Below are positions 27,752-36,660 of a DNA stretch of 64,000 bases, piece after piece; within the stretch, counting starts at the first letter, position 1; every line of letters begins with the position of its first letter. Both the position numbers and the translations under genes were made by a program. A model generated the notes under the pieces. The model saw nothing but the letters and a program-made list of their open reading frames with translations, was not told where the DNA came from and did no database searches. The DNA is from Stigmatella ashevillena. GTDB taxonomy: Bacteria > Myxococcota > Myxococcia > Myxococcales > Myxococcaceae. Location of the stretch: contig NZ_JAQNDM010000002.1 in assembly GCF_028368975.1 (NCBI RefSeq), positions 9,790,425 to 9,854,424 on the forward strand, written 5' to 3'.

Positions 27752-27797
27752 CGAGGGTCCTCGCCACTGCCTCTGCGGCAGGGGATGAGGACCCTCG
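27752..27797 (+). terminator. nested inverted repeat after the dehydrogenase gene
   Basis: An outer perfect 11-bp stem (CGAGGGTCCTC/GAGGACCCTCG) encloses a second hairpin around CTGCC-TCTGC-GGCAG. It starts 25 bp after the dehydrogenase stop and ends 35 bp before the next gene. No T-tract follows, so it could be a terminator or a leader structure for the downstream gene. Confidence 0.5.
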
Positions 27798-27831
27798 ATG
27801 CATTGCGGGGTGGCTCGGGTACAGTGGCCGC

Positions 27832-29559
27832 GTGAGAATTTCCCGCTTGCGTGTCCTCCCCCTGCTGGTCTCCTCCGCCGTCTTTCTGCTGGCCGCCGCG
27901 CCACCGGCCGATCCGCGCCTGACGTTGCTCGACGCGATGGTGGCGGAGATGAACCGCAACCAGCAACAGCTCAAGCTCCAGGGGCATGAGCCCCCGTACT
28001 TCATGAGCTATCAACTCAAGGACTATGACCAGCAGGTCATCACCGCGCGCTATGGCGCCCTGTTCGTCAATGACGGGTACCGGGACCGCAGGCTGTCGGT
28101 GGACGTGCGGGTCGGCACGTACGAGTTCGACAGCTCGGTGCCCGAGGAGCTGGACTTCGCCTTCACCACCAAGGGCACCAGCTACTTCGCCCGCCCCGAA
28201 GGCCCCATCGACGACTCACCGGTAGCGTTGCGCACCTCGCTGTGGCTGTTGACGGACGAGCGCTACAAGTCGGCGCTCTTCCAGTTCCTCAAGAAGAAGG
28301 GCGAGGACGTCTACACGGTGGAGGACCCCAAGCGCCCGCCGTCTCTGTCCCGCGAGAAGCCGAACACCTACGTGCAGGCCCCGGTGTCCTTCCCGTTTGA
28401 CCGAGAGCGCTGGACGCGCGTGGCGCGCGAGCTGTCCGGCCGGTTCAACGGCCGCCCGGAGATCTTCGACTCGGATGTGCGCATTACCGCCGACAAGGTG
28501 GTGCGCCTCTTCGTGTCCACGGAGGGCAGCCGCATCGTGACCGAGGAGACGCTGTATGGGCTGCACGTCTCGGCCATGGCGCGGGCCGAGGACGGACAAC
28601 TGCTGGACAATGCACGCACCTTCTACGCGCCCACCGAGGCGGGTCTGCCCAGCGAGGCGGACCTGGCCAAGGCCGCGGACGTGGTCATCTCGGAGCTGCT
28701 GGCCCTGCGCCAGGCGCCCGCGATCGATCCCTACACGGGACCGGCCATCCTCGCGCCCGAAGCCTCGGGCGTCCTCTTCCATGAGACGGTGGGCCACCGG
28801 CTCGAGGGGAACCGGCAGGGGGATGACCGAGAGGGGAAGACCTTCCGGGGGCAGGAGGGCAAGCCGGTGCTGCCGACCTTCCTTTCCATTCATGACGATC
28901 CCACCCTGCGCGCGCTGGGAGGGGATCCGCTCAACGGCTACTACCTCTTCGATGAGGAGGGGGTGAAGGGGCAGCGGGTGACGCTCGTGGAGAAGGGCGT
29001 GCTGAAGAACTACCTGCTGTCACGCCAGCCGGTGGAGGGGTTCCTCCAGTCCAACGGCCATGGGCGCAGCCAGGGCACGCGTCGGCCGGTGGCGCGCATG
29101 GCCAACCTGCTCGTCGAGTCCTCGAAGCAAGTGAGTGATGAGGAGCTGAAGCGGATGCTCATCGCGGAGGCGAAGCGGCAGGGCAAGCCCTATGGGCTCA
29201 TCATCCGCGACATCACCGGCGGGAACACCAACACCTCCAGCTATGGCTATCAGGCCTTCAAGGGCGTGCCGCGCATGGTGTACCGGGTGGATGTCCGGGA
29301 TGGGAAGGAGTCGCTGGTGCGCGGGGTGGAGATCGTCGGAACCCCGCTCTCGTCGGTGAACCGCATTCTCGCCTCGGGCAAGAAGGCAGGGCTCTTCAAC
29401 GGCTTCTGTGGGGCGGAGAGCGGCATGGTGCCCGTGTCCACCGTGGCGCCTGCGGTGTTGCTCCAGGAACTCGAACTGCAGCGCTCGGTGGAGGGCAAGG
29501 ATCGCTCGCCCATCCTCCCCAGCCCCACGTCCCCGGCCTCTCAAGAGGCGAAGCAGTAA
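27832..29559 (+). CDS. exported TldD/PmbA-family putative metalloprotease
   Basis: The 575-residue protein has the TldD-type zinc motif HETVGHRLEG near residue 317, followed by the family segments DEEGVKGQRVTLVEKGVLKNYL and GGNTNTSSYGYQAFKG. TldD proteins in E. coli work as a TldD-TldE pair on peptides such as microcin B17 in the cytoplasm. Here the N-terminus (SRLRVLPLLVSSAVFLLAAAP) is a signal peptide, so this member is probably periplasmic. GTG 27832 starts the signal peptide. No second TldD/E-type gene is adjacent. Confidence 0.88.
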   Translation: MRISRLRVLPLLVSSAVFLLAAAPPADPRLTLLDAMVAEMNRNQQQLKLQGHEPPYFMSYQLKDYDQQVITARYGALFVNDGYRDRRLSVDVRVGTYEFDSSVPEELDFAFTTKGTSYFARPEGPIDDSPVALRTSLWLLTDERYKSALFQFLKKKGEDVYTVEDPKRPPSLSREKPNTYVQAPVSFPFDRERWTRVARELSGRFNGRPEIFDSDVRITADKVVRLFVSTEGSRIVTEETLYGLHVSAMARAEDGQLLDNARTFYAPTEAGLPSEADLAKAADVVISELLALRQAPAIDPYTGPAILAPEASGVLFHETVGHRLEGNRQGDDREGKTFRGQEGKPVLPTFLSIHDDPTLRALGGDPLNGYYLFDEEGVKGQRVTLVEKGVLKNYLLSRQPVEGFLQSNGHGRSQGTRRPVARMANLLVESSKQVSDEELKRMLIAEAKRQGKPYGLIIRDITGGNTNTSSYGYQAFKGVPRMVYRVDVRDGKESLVRGVEIVGTPLSSVNRILASGKKAGLFNGFCGAESGMVPVSTVAPAVLLQELELQRSVEGKDRSPILPSPTSPASQEAKQ

Positions 29560-29592
29560 GTCAGCCGCCTCCTGAGCCGGGATCTCTGAGCC

Positions 29593-29766
29593 TTATCCCT
29601 GAGGATTGGCGAATGCGTTGAGCCAGACCTCCTCCTCCGCCTGCTCCTGTGCCGCCTGCTGCGCGGCGACCTGCTCAGGCGTGGGAGCCTGCGGGGGAGT
29701 GAAGCCCTCGTCATGGTCTTGATGACGAAGCCTCCGACGCCGATGGCCGCGCCTTGGTGCAGCCAC
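29593..29766 (-). pseudogene. possible frameshifted or remnant small protein
   Basis: The minus-strand frame ends in TAA at 29593-29595 and its last 40 codons are protein-like and Gln/Ala/Glu-rich (HDEGFTPPQAPTPEQVAAQQ, ending VWLNAFANPQG). Upstream in this frame the sequence turns Arg-rich, while a different frame reads a hydrophobic AAIGVGGFVIKT. A single frameshift near 29712-29720 would join the hydrophobic stretch to the acidic tail. It could also be a natural small gene from GTG 29766. Confidence 0.35.
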
Positions 29767-29778
29767 GCGGCAGGAGGC

Positions 29779-30171
29779 TCAGGGAGTTGCCGGAGTGATG
29801 GAGACCTTGAGGCTCTTGACCTCCTGGTCGGTCGGGGCTCGCGGGGGCCCACCGGTCCCGGTGAGCCTCAACCGCAGCGAGAGCTTGCCGTCCTTCACGG
29901 CCTCCACCGGAACTGGCAGCGCATAGGAGCCTGCCGCTTGCCCCGAGCGGATGCCGAAGGGCGAGATGGTCCCGATCTGCTGGCCGGACGGGGTGGTGAC
30001 GACGATCTCGTGTCCGCGCTGGAGGACGCCGACCTCCACGACCACTGTGACTGCCTCCCCGGCCTTCAGGGGACGTGGCAGGGCGAGCATCACCTCGCCG
30101 CTCGCGGCCGAGGCGCACGCGGGCAGCACCAGGAGCGCCAGCAACGCGAAAGCGGCAAGGGAGGAGCCCAT
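29779..30171 (-). CDS. small lipoprotein downstream of tyrosinase
   Basis: The 130-residue protein has a signal peptide with a lipobox-like LVLPAC, then a compact beta-rich domain (EVMLALPRPLKAGEAVTVVVEVGVL, SLRLRLTGTGG). It contains few His and no conserved Cys beyond the lipobox, so it is not an obvious copper carrier. It starts four bases after the tyrosinase stop, so the two are almost certainly translated from one mRNA. A helper or surface-anchoring role for the tyrosinase is inferred from position only. Confidence 0.7.
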   Translation of the reverse strand: MGSSLAAFALLALLVLPACASAASGEVMLALPRPLKAGEAVTVVVEVGVLQRGHEIVVTTPSGQQIGTISPFGIRSGQAAGSYALPVPVEAVKDGKLSLRLRLTGTGGPPRAPTDQEVKSLKVSITPATP

Positions 30172-30175
30172 GCCG

Positions 30176-31792
30176 TTAGAGCCTCCGGACGGTGGCGGCC
30201 TTGAGGAGCGGCGGGGCCTTGTCCTTGGCGGTGCTGGGCGCCAGGCGGATCTCCAGCTTCACCGCGCCCTTGGCTCCCTTCAACGAGGCGGGGGCCATGA
30301 GGGCCTGGAGCTTGGGGGACAGCGGCACGGCGAAGGTGGAGTCGTGCTTCATGCCGTGCATCGGTGGGCCGAAGAAGGCCACCGTGCCGCCATAGTACGG
30401 GCTGTCGGCCTCCACCGAGGTGACGTCGGCGGGCGCGTTGACCAGCACGTCGAACTCCCGTGGGCTCGATGGATCGGTGGGGCGAGCCACAGTGATGGTG
30501 GCCACCACCGGTCGCGCGGGTGCGTTGGCGTCCGCCGCCTTCGTCACCGGTGCCGGGAGGGTGAGGGCGGCGACGCCCTTCTTGAGCGTGGCCTTGGCGG
30601 AAGGCTCGGCCTTCGTCGCCGCCAACTGTGCCACTCTCGGATTCGTGACGGGCTCCTCGTAGGTGTATCCGAACCGCTCGGTGCTGAGGTAGTCGCCGGC
30701 CTTGCCGTCGAGCACGAAGGTGCCGTCCGAGCGGACGAAGAACAGGAACGGATCGTTGGACAACTGCTCCAGTTCCTTGCCCTTCGGGAGGATATTCAAG
30801 CCCAGCCGCTGCTGCTTGCGCGTCCAGACGTCCCAGAGCCGGTCCATGTTCGAGTGGTGCAGGAAGAAGATCGGGTCCACGGGCGACAGGAAGTTGGTCA
30901 TGTTGCCGAAGGGGCCCGGGTTCCAGGGGCCCACGCCGCCGATGTAATTGTGGACCTTGTTGTGCGGATGGCCCTCGAGCACGGAGAACTGGGTGGTCGA
31001 GCCCGGCATGGTGACGTGCGACGGTGTCTTGGAGCTGGTGAAGCTCAGCGTCACGTCATCGTTGTAGAACTGGGTCGGCAGCAGCCCCGGGCCGACTACC
31101 TCCCATGAAACTTCGTGCGCCGTCTTGAGATCGAGCTTCGAGTTGTCACGGGTAAGGTAGCGCGCCTTGGCATTCGTGGCGAAGCCCGCGTCGCCTGGGT
31201 TGACGGAGCCCGTGCTAGGGTCTTTGCCGATGACGCCATCCCAGAGCAGCTCGAAGCGGGTGTAGCCGCGGTCGGCCATCTGCTTGAGCTGCGTGGGGTT
31301 GAGCTGCTTCCAGTAGGCCTCCAGCGACGGTTGGATGAAGGAGGTGAAGGTGTCGATGTCTTTGGTGTAGGGCGCGTACGCCGCGTCGGTCGGTGTCAGC
31401 ACGCTGTCGAACAGCTCGTCGGGGATCTGCGGCAACTCCGTCCAGTCCCAGTACGGGAAGGTGAAGGTGGGATCGCCACTGAGCGAGCGGATCGTCTCCT
31501 CGACGTAGCCTACGTAGCCTCGGTGCCAGACATAGAACCACCAGTTGCCGTGGGGGCAGTCCATGAAGTGGACGAAGGCGTTGCGAAACCAGTTGCGCGG
31601 ATCGCTCGCTGGCAGCTTGAGCATCGCCTGGATGCCCTTGGCGTAGCTCTTGAGCATCTCCTTGCCCTTGGCGCTCGTCACGTTGTAGCGGATGTACTTC
31701 GCCGTTTGCGCTCGAGCGCTCTGGAAGGGCAGCATCGAAGCGCCAGCGAGGGTAGCTGTTGTGACAAGGAAATCGCGCCGAGTGAAGTTCAT
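30176..31792 (-). CDS. Tat-exported tyrosinase-family copper oxidase
   Basis: Tyrosinases use a coupled binuclear copper centre to oxidise phenols. The 538-residue protein starts with a Tat signal (NFTRRDFLVTTATLAGAS). Candidate CuA ligands are His75, His81 and His90 in HFMDCPHGNWWFYVWHR; candidate CuB ligands are His277, His281 and His312/313 in GHPHNKVHNYIGG and DPIFFLHHSNMDRLW. The C-terminal 200 residues form a beta-rich extension that may cover the active site, as in pro-tyrosinases. ATG 31792 follows AGGAG. A small lipoprotein gene follows four bases downstream. Confidence 0.92.
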   Translation of the reverse strand: MNFTRRDFLVTTATLAGASMLPFQSARAQTAKYIRYNVTSAKGKEMLKSYAKGIQAMLKLPASDPRNWFRNAFVHFMDCPHGNWWFYVWHRGYVGYVEETIRSLSGDPTFTFPYWDWTELPQIPDELFDSVLTPTDAAYAPYTKDIDTFTSFIQPSLEAYWKQLNPTQLKQMADRGYTRFELLWDGVIGKDPSTGSVNPGDAGFATNAKARYLTRDNSKLDLKTAHEVSWEVVGPGLLPTQFYNDDVTLSFTSSKTPSHVTMPGSTTQFSVLEGHPHNKVHNYIGGVGPWNPGPFGNMTNFLSPVDPIFFLHHSNMDRLWDVWTRKQQRLGLNILPKGKELEQLSNDPFLFFVRSDGTFVLDGKAGDYLSTERFGYTYEEPVTNPRVAQLAATKAEPSAKATLKKGVAALTLPAPVTKAADANAPARPVVATITVARPTDPSSPREFDVLVNAPADVTSVEADSPYYGGTVAFFGPPMHGMKHDSTFAVPLSPKLQALMAPASLKGAKGAVKLEIRLAPSTAKDKAPPLLKAATVRRL

Positions 31793-32071
31793 GCCTAAGC
31801 ATCTCCTGCAGCGGGTTGGCCAGAGCATGACCATGTTTCCAATACCACATCAATCGTTTTGGCACTGCATTCGCCGAGACAGCGAGAACATGAAGGGATT
31901 CGTCCCTGTGCCGCACGAAGAGGTGGACGGGATGGCCCAGTTCCAGCAAGCGTGACAGGTGCGCCTGCGTGTGGGGAGAGGTCTGCTTGTGTTCGCCCGC
32001 TGATGCACGCCGAGCTACCCCACACCGCAGCGTTCCGGATATTCTGCGGGGAGCTCGCTCCCAAGGGAGTC
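31793..32071. other. intergenic region, no gene seen
   Basis: This stretch lies upstream of the tyrosinase and of the small plus-strand gene at 32072. Local base composition is lower in GC than the flanking genes, as expected for promoters. An in-frame ATG at 32003 could extend the downstream gene, but the extension has no ribosome site. I see no clear promoter boxes. Confidence 0.35.
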
Positions 32072-32347
32072 ATGGCTGTTTATCGACAGAAGATGATCAC
32101 CGGCTCGGTGATGGGCCTCACGGGGCCTGATCTGATTCGAGAAAACATGTATCTGCTGTCGCTGAACAAGCCGTGGGCCCAACTTCCGGCGGGAAATCTT
32201 TCCAGGCTGGTCCCTGAGGTGGAAGAGCTCAATGGCGTGATGACGTCGTGGAACACCAGCCCGATGGAGCACGTCAACTGGAAAACCATCGCTGCGAAGG
32301 CGAGCGATTGCCGGATCGCGGGAATGCAGGTACTCAAAGAAAAGTGA
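32072..32347 (+). CDS. small hypothetical protein (91 aa)
   Basis: The frame has balanced composition (MITGSVMGLTGPDLIRENMY, then NKPWAQLPAGNLSRLVPEVE) with no signal peptide or TM segment. AAGGGAG sits close before ATG 32072. Its third-position GC is lower than that of surrounding genes, which may mean recent acquisition or a chance open frame. I do not recognise it. Confidence 0.4.
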   Translation: MAVYRQKMITGSVMGLTGPDLIRENMYLLSLNKPWAQLPAGNLSRLVPEVEELNGVMTSWNTSPMEHVNWKTIAAKASDCRIAGMQVLKEK

Positions 32348-32433
32348 ATGCGTAGCAGTCGATGAGGCGTCGTGCCGTCGACGCGTGAGGACAGCTCGAA
32401 AGGTCGGCGGGTCCTCGGCGCTGGTTGCCCCCC

Positions 32434-33048
32434 TCACCCCGAGACGGCCTTCCGCACCGCTGGACGTTGAGTGTGGTGCTTGACGTACTCCACCAGATGC
32501 GGATGCCCATCGAGCAGCTTCAGCGTGTTGGCCAAGTGGAGGATGGAAGCCATCACCACATCGGCGGCGGTGAACGCTCCGCCGATGAGGAATTCACGGC
32601 TGCCGAGGCCCACGTCGATGACCTCGAGCAGGGCATCGAGGCGAGTCCTGTGCTTCGAGAGTTCTTCCTTCAAGTGCGCGCTGGCCGTCTTCTCCTCGGG
32701 CAATTGCGCGTGCCCGTAGAACGCCATTACTACGGGCTCGAGGCTCACCTCGGCGAAGGCCATCCATTGGTAATAAGGTCCGCGCTCCGGGGTCCCCACC
32801 CGTGGCGCCAGGAGCTTCTCCGGGAATCGGTCGGCCAGATAGAGGCAGATTGCCAGGGATTCGAGCAGCGTGACTTCCCCATCTACCAACGCGGGGACTT
32901 CGCCCAGCGGATGCACCGCCCGGTATGCGGGGGTGGTGTTCTCCTGTCGAGCGAGGTCGAGCTTGAGCAGCTCGTAGGGTACGCCGAGCTCCTCCAGCAG
33001 CCATCGGGCACGGGTCGAGCGGGTTCTGGGGGCAAAGTAGAGCTTCAT
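32434..33048 (-). CDS. glutathione S-transferase
   Basis: The 204-residue protein has the GST layout: thioredoxin-like N-terminal domain (MKLYFAPRTRSTRARWLLEELGVPYEL, cis-Pro in GEVPALVDG, and LLESLAICLYLADRF) and an all-helical C-terminal domain (FLIGGAFTAADVVMASIL). It would conjugate glutathione to electrophiles in the cytoplasm. ATG 33048 follows AGGAG. It is divergent from a LysR regulator across 104 bp, the usual arrangement of a LysR protein and its target gene. Confidence 0.9.
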   Translation of the reverse strand: MKLYFAPRTRSTRARWLLEELGVPYELLKLDLARQENTTPAYRAVHPLGEVPALVDGEVTLLESLAICLYLADRFPEKLLAPRVGTPERGPYYQWMAFAEVSLEPVVMAFYGHAQLPEEKTASAHLKEELSKHRTRLDALLEVIDVGLGSREFLIGGAFTAADVVMASILHLANTLKLLDGHPHLVEYVKHHTQRPAVRKAVSG

Positions 33049-33104
33049 GGGTGACGCTCCTGAAGGTAGCGGGAGGCGGCACCATGCGGCGGTCGGCATG
33101 CCCA

Positions 33105-33134
33105 GACAATGCGGCCACAGGCGAACTCATTGTC
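33105..33134. promoter_or_regulatory. candidate LysR-type operator
   Basis: GACAATG and CATTGTC form an inverted repeat with a 16-bp spacer in the 104-bp gap between divergent GST and LysR genes. LysR regulators bind interrupted dyads in such gaps. The assignment is by position and symmetry only. Confidence 0.35.
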
Positions 33135-33152
33135 AGGCTAGGCTTGACGGTC

Positions 33153-34052
33153 ATGATCTCACCAGCGGACATGGTGCTCTTCGCCGCGGTCGTTCGAGAA
33201 GAGAGCTTCACCCGGGCGGCGCGCCAGCTCGGCATCACCAAGCAGACCATCAGCGAGCGCATCAGCAAGCTGGAGGAGCGGCTCGGGGTGCGGCTTCTCG
33301 AACGAACCACGCGGCGTCTGCGGGTCACCGGGGCCGGAGCGACGTACTACGAGCGCTGCTCCGCCATCGCCGCACAGATCGACGAGGCGAACAGTGAGGT
33401 GCAACAGCGGCAGGTGGAGCCCGTCGGCCTGCTGCGGGTCTCCTCGCCGATGCTCTACGGCCGAAGATACCTGACACCCGTGGTTTCGAAGTACCTCGCC
33501 CGTTATCCCCAGGCGCGGGTGGAGTTGGTGCTGGCAGACCGGCGTGTCCACCTCATCGAAGAGGGGCTGGATGTCGCGATTCACATCGGCCCGCTCGACG
33601 ACTCGTCGCTCGTGGCGCGAAAGCTCGGCGAGGGGCCGGTCCATTTCGTGGCGAGCCCGCGCTTCCTGTCGAAGTACGGCACGCCGAGCGCCAGGGAGCT
33701 CCGCTCCGCGCGCTGCATTGGCTTCAGTGCGTTCGAGACGTGGGAGGCCGAGGGGGTGAAGTCTCGAATCGATCCGGTCCTGACCGTGAATGATCTCGAA
33801 CTCGCGTGCGAGGCAGCGATCGCCGGGGTTGGCATTGCGCGCGTCCCGGCCATGCTCTGCCGGGATGCGGTCCGTGACGGCCGGTTGAAGATCCTCTTTG
33901 GCCCCAAGCCCGCGATGCTGCGGGCCATCCACGTGGTCTACCCGAGTCGGCTGAATCTTCCGGCCAAGGTCCGGCTCTTCGTGGATGCCATGGCAACGCT
34001 GGCCGAGCCCATGCTTCCGCTGAATAGCGGCCCGCGGCGAAGGCGTTCGTGA
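33153..34052 (+). CDS. LysR-family transcriptional regulator
   Basis: The 299-residue protein has the N-terminal winged helix-turn-helix (FAAVVREESFTRAARQLGITKQTISERISKLEERLG) and a C-terminal periplasmic-binding-like effector domain starting at about 90 (GLLRVSSPMLYGRRYL). The effector domain resembles the CrgA/YhjC-type subgroup. ATG 33153 was preferred to the longer frame from 33051. Divergent to the GST gene, it probably controls that gene and itself through the shared gap. Confidence 0.9.
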   Translation: MISPADMVLFAAVVREESFTRAARQLGITKQTISERISKLEERLGVRLLERTTRRLRVTGAGATYYERCSAIAAQIDEANSEVQQRQVEPVGLLRVSSPMLYGRRYLTPVVSKYLARYPQARVELVLADRRVHLIEEGLDVAIHIGPLDDSSLVARKLGEGPVHFVASPRFLSKYGTPSARELRSARCIGFSAFETWEAEGVKSRIDPVLTVNDLELACEAAIAGVGIARVPAMLCRDAVRDGRLKILFGPKPAMLRAIHVVYPSRLNLPAKVRLFVDAMATLAEPMLPLNSGPRRRRS

Positions 34053-34107
34053 TGGGGCGACGCCCCTCGCCGGGGCAGCAGAGGTCAAGTCAGCATGCGC
34101 CGGAGTA

Positions 34108-35172
34108 TCAGGGACAGAGCCGCTCGACCGACTTGATCCGCACCGCTCCGTCGACGTTCGGATCGTTCGTCTGGTCTCCAATGGCGATGGTGCCGTTCGC
34201 CGCGAAGTTGTTCCGCGTGAGCTTCGCGACGCCGTCGATGCTCACCGTGGCCACCTTCGCTGCGTCCACCGCGAACTCGTAGACATGATACGCGCCGTCG
34301 GTCACCGAGAACGCCGCGGACTGCGTGTCGTCCGCCCAGCCGATCGCCGCGCTGTCGAGGTAGATCATCTGCGCACGATCGGTGCTGTTGCCAAATGGCA
34401 ACGTGAAGCTCCCCAGGATGGCCGCGCCGCTGTCGAGCGAGTTGTGGGGGTTCACCGACTCGACCTGCATCGTGACGTGGAGCTTGAACGGCATCGTTGC
34501 GTCGAGCGAGTTCGCCCGCGTGATGAGAAGCTGTCCGCTCGTCCGCCCGCCGCTGTTCGTCGACGTCGCGAGGCGAACGTAGTCCTCGCCGTACGTGAGC
34601 GTGTTCGGCGTCTGAGCGATCGTCGTCCAGCCTTGCGCCGTGATGTCTTCTCCGCCGACCAGCAGCGGAACGCTCGCGCGTGCCGTCCACGTTGTCGTCG
34701 ACGTCGTCGGCATGCACGCCTCGCAGACGTTCGCCGGATTCGGCGCCCCCACGGCGTAGAACACACCGTCGATGAAGCAATTCGGGATGCACATGCCGAC
34801 CGAGCAAACCTGGCCCGTGCTGCACAGCGTCCCGTCAGCACGTTGCGTCCACGCGGTCGCGGACGTCGCTGGCGAGCACTGTTCGCACGAATTCGCCGCG
34901 TTCACCGCTCCGGCGGCGACCCGTTGGCCGTCGATCTGACAGATCGCGACACAGGCTCCGCCCTCACATGCCTCGCCGGTCGTGCAGGCCTTGCCGCAAC
35001 CCCCGCAGTGCTTCGGATCGGTCTCGGTGCTCACGCAGGCGCCGTCGCACAGCGCGACATCGCCGCTGTCGGGGGTGGGGTCGGGGCAGGGGGTGGGATC
35101 ATCTTTGTCGCAAGCAGCCAAGAAGCCGAGCACGACGATGCAGGAGAGAGCGGTAGAGCGAATGGAGTGCAT
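34108..35172 (-). CDS. Cys-rich lipoprotein with C-terminal lectin-like domain
   Basis: A lipoprotein signal (VVLGFLAAC) is followed by a Cys-rich region (about 25-155) with repeated CxxC-type spacing (HCGGCGKACTTGEACEGGAC, CSPATSATAW, CEACMPTTSTTTW) typical of myxobacterial surface proteins. The last 200 residues look like a concanavalin/laminin-G sandwich (PFKLHVTMQVESVN, YHVYEFAVDAAKVATVSIDGV). The 354-residue protein is probably on the outer surface with a binding role. ATG 35172 gives the signal peptide a normal start. No operon partner is adjacent. Confidence 0.75.
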   Translation of the reverse strand: MHSIRSTALSCIVVLGFLAACDKDDPTPCPDPTPDSGDVALCDGACVSTETDPKHCGGCGKACTTGEACEGGACVAICQIDGQRVAAGAVNAANSCEQCSPATSATAWTQRADGTLCSTGQVCSVGMCIPNCFIDGVFYAVGAPNPANVCEACMPTTSTTTWTARASVPLLVGGEDITAQGWTTIAQTPNTLTYGEDYVRLATSTNSGGRTSGQLLITRANSLDATMPFKLHVTMQVESVNPHNSLDSGAAILGSFTLPFGNSTDRAQMIYLDSAAIGWADDTQSAAFSVTDGAYHVYEFAVDAAKVATVSIDGVAKLTRNNFAANGTIAIGDQTNDPNVDGAVRIKSVERLCP

Positions 35173-35348
35173 GGAACCCGCCACCTTACGCGACCACACG
35201 CCCGCGCGGCGTGTGATCAGTCGGGAGAGCGGAAGACGGTGACAGGCCTCCTCGCCCGGGTGGCTCCCCCTCGCCACCACAGGCGGCGAGGCCCCAGGTC
35301 ACGAGCACGAGCCCCCACCCTTGAAGGCGAATTTTCCGTTTTTTCTTT

Positions 35349-36524
35349 TTACGGGCGTTCAGCAGTCGCCGGTCCACCCCGGGCCAGGAAGAGGCCCCGC
35401 TGCCGCTTGAGAATCCTTGGGAATGAGGAGCGGGTGTCCTCGGAGGTCAGCGTCAGGATGCCGAAGAGGATCTCATAGGCAATCACGTGCTGGAACCCGA
35501 CCTGGGCGAAGAAGGAGTCGTAGTCATGAACGAAGATGAAGGGGTTGAAGATGCCCGGCACTTCGATGTTGGGGAGCTGCGTATAGGGCCCGGGAAGGGC
35601 GCCGCCGAGCTGCGAAAGAAGGACGGCGCCGTTGACTTGATTCGTGAGGTTCGAAGGGACCTGTCCACCATCCCAGATCGCGGGATAGAGGGTGGGAATC
35701 TGCTTGAGCATGTCGACGACCCAGGCATGCGGAATGGCGTCGAGGCTGTTCCAGATGTTCTGGTTCCAGGCATAGTAGGACTGGGGCAGGTTCAGGCTGA
35801 CCGGCGGAAACACCTGCTTGAAGAACTCGGAGAGGCCCTGGTTGCCAGGAGTGGGACCGGCCACCGGGAGCACGTAGACGTGGCCCCATTTCCCGGTGCT
35901 GAACGGCCCGCCCGACGGATTGAACAGGGCCAGGGCGAGCGTCGGCGCCAGCGCACCCCCCAGACTGTGACCGCCGAAGATGAGCGTCTTTGAATCCGTC
36001 GCGCTCAGCGAGCGCAAAAAATCCACCAGGCTCTTCTGGGTCGCCGGGTCCTTCATCCCCAGCAGGGCGTTGACGCCCAAAGCGGTCCCCGTCGAGACCA
36101 CGGGCCAGGGGTTGATGCCCGAGGGCACTCCGTAGGGCTTCAGCGACGGGAACGCATCCGTCCAGAGCTTCGTGGTGTTGACGCTGAGGTCCTCGGTTTT
36201 CTGATCATAATCCGAGGACATGTTGGTCCCCGCGATGGCGACGACGTAGACGGACTTGTCGGGGCTCGCCGCGACGTACATGACGTTGTCCGCGTAGCTC
36301 GTCTTGCTGGGCTGACTCTCGAAGACCGCCGGGCCCCAGGCGAGCGACCACTGCCCCTCCATGGCGGCATGGATGTCCGGCAGGGCCAGGAACTTGGTGA
36401 GCTTGGTTCCCAGCTTCTGGGCCAGCGTGCTCTCGTCGCCCTGCGAGTCGCCCAAGCCGTTGGATTCGTAGGTGAGGAGATAGGTCTTCTGACAGAGATT
36501 GAGGGGCTGAACGGTGGATGACAT
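35349..36524 (-). CDS. class 3 lipase-like hydrolase
   Basis: The nucleophile elbow GGHSLGGAL has Ser187 in the alpha/beta-hydrolase GxSxG form with the class 3 lipase context (SKTLIFGGHSLGGALAPTLAL). The upstream IAGTNMSSDYDQK fits the oxyanion/lid region of that family. It is 391 residues without a signal peptide, which is unusual for a lipase and suggests an intracellular role or another export route. ATG 36524 follows GAGGA. Neighbours on both sides are unrelated. Confidence 0.8.
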   Translation of the reverse strand: MSSTVQPLNLCQKTYLLTYESNGLGDSQGDESTLAQKLGTKLTKFLALPDIHAAMEGQWSLAWGPAVFESQPSKTSYADNVMYVAASPDKSVYVVAIAGTNMSSDYDQKTEDLSVNTTKLWTDAFPSLKPYGVPSGINPWPVVSTGTALGVNALLGMKDPATQKSLVDFLRSLSATDSKTLIFGGHSLGGALAPTLALALFNPSGGPFSTGKWGHVYVLPVAGPTPGNQGLSEFFKQVFPPVSLNLPQSYYAWNQNIWNSLDAIPHAWVVDMLKQIPTLYPAIWDGGQVPSNLTNQVNGAVLLSQLGGALPGPYTQLPNIEVPGIFNPFIFVHDYDSFFAQVGFQHVIAYEILFGILTLTSEDTRSSFPRILKRQRGLFLARGGPATAERP

Positions 36525-36660
36525 GAGAGTCCTCTGCAAGGGTGGGTGACCCACTCAAGGTCACGGATGGGGTGCAATGCAGAGGACGTACCAGCACCGT
36601 CCGCCGAGGGAGTGACGCTCCTCAACCCCAGCCATGAAGCAGGCTTCGCCTGGAAACGGG

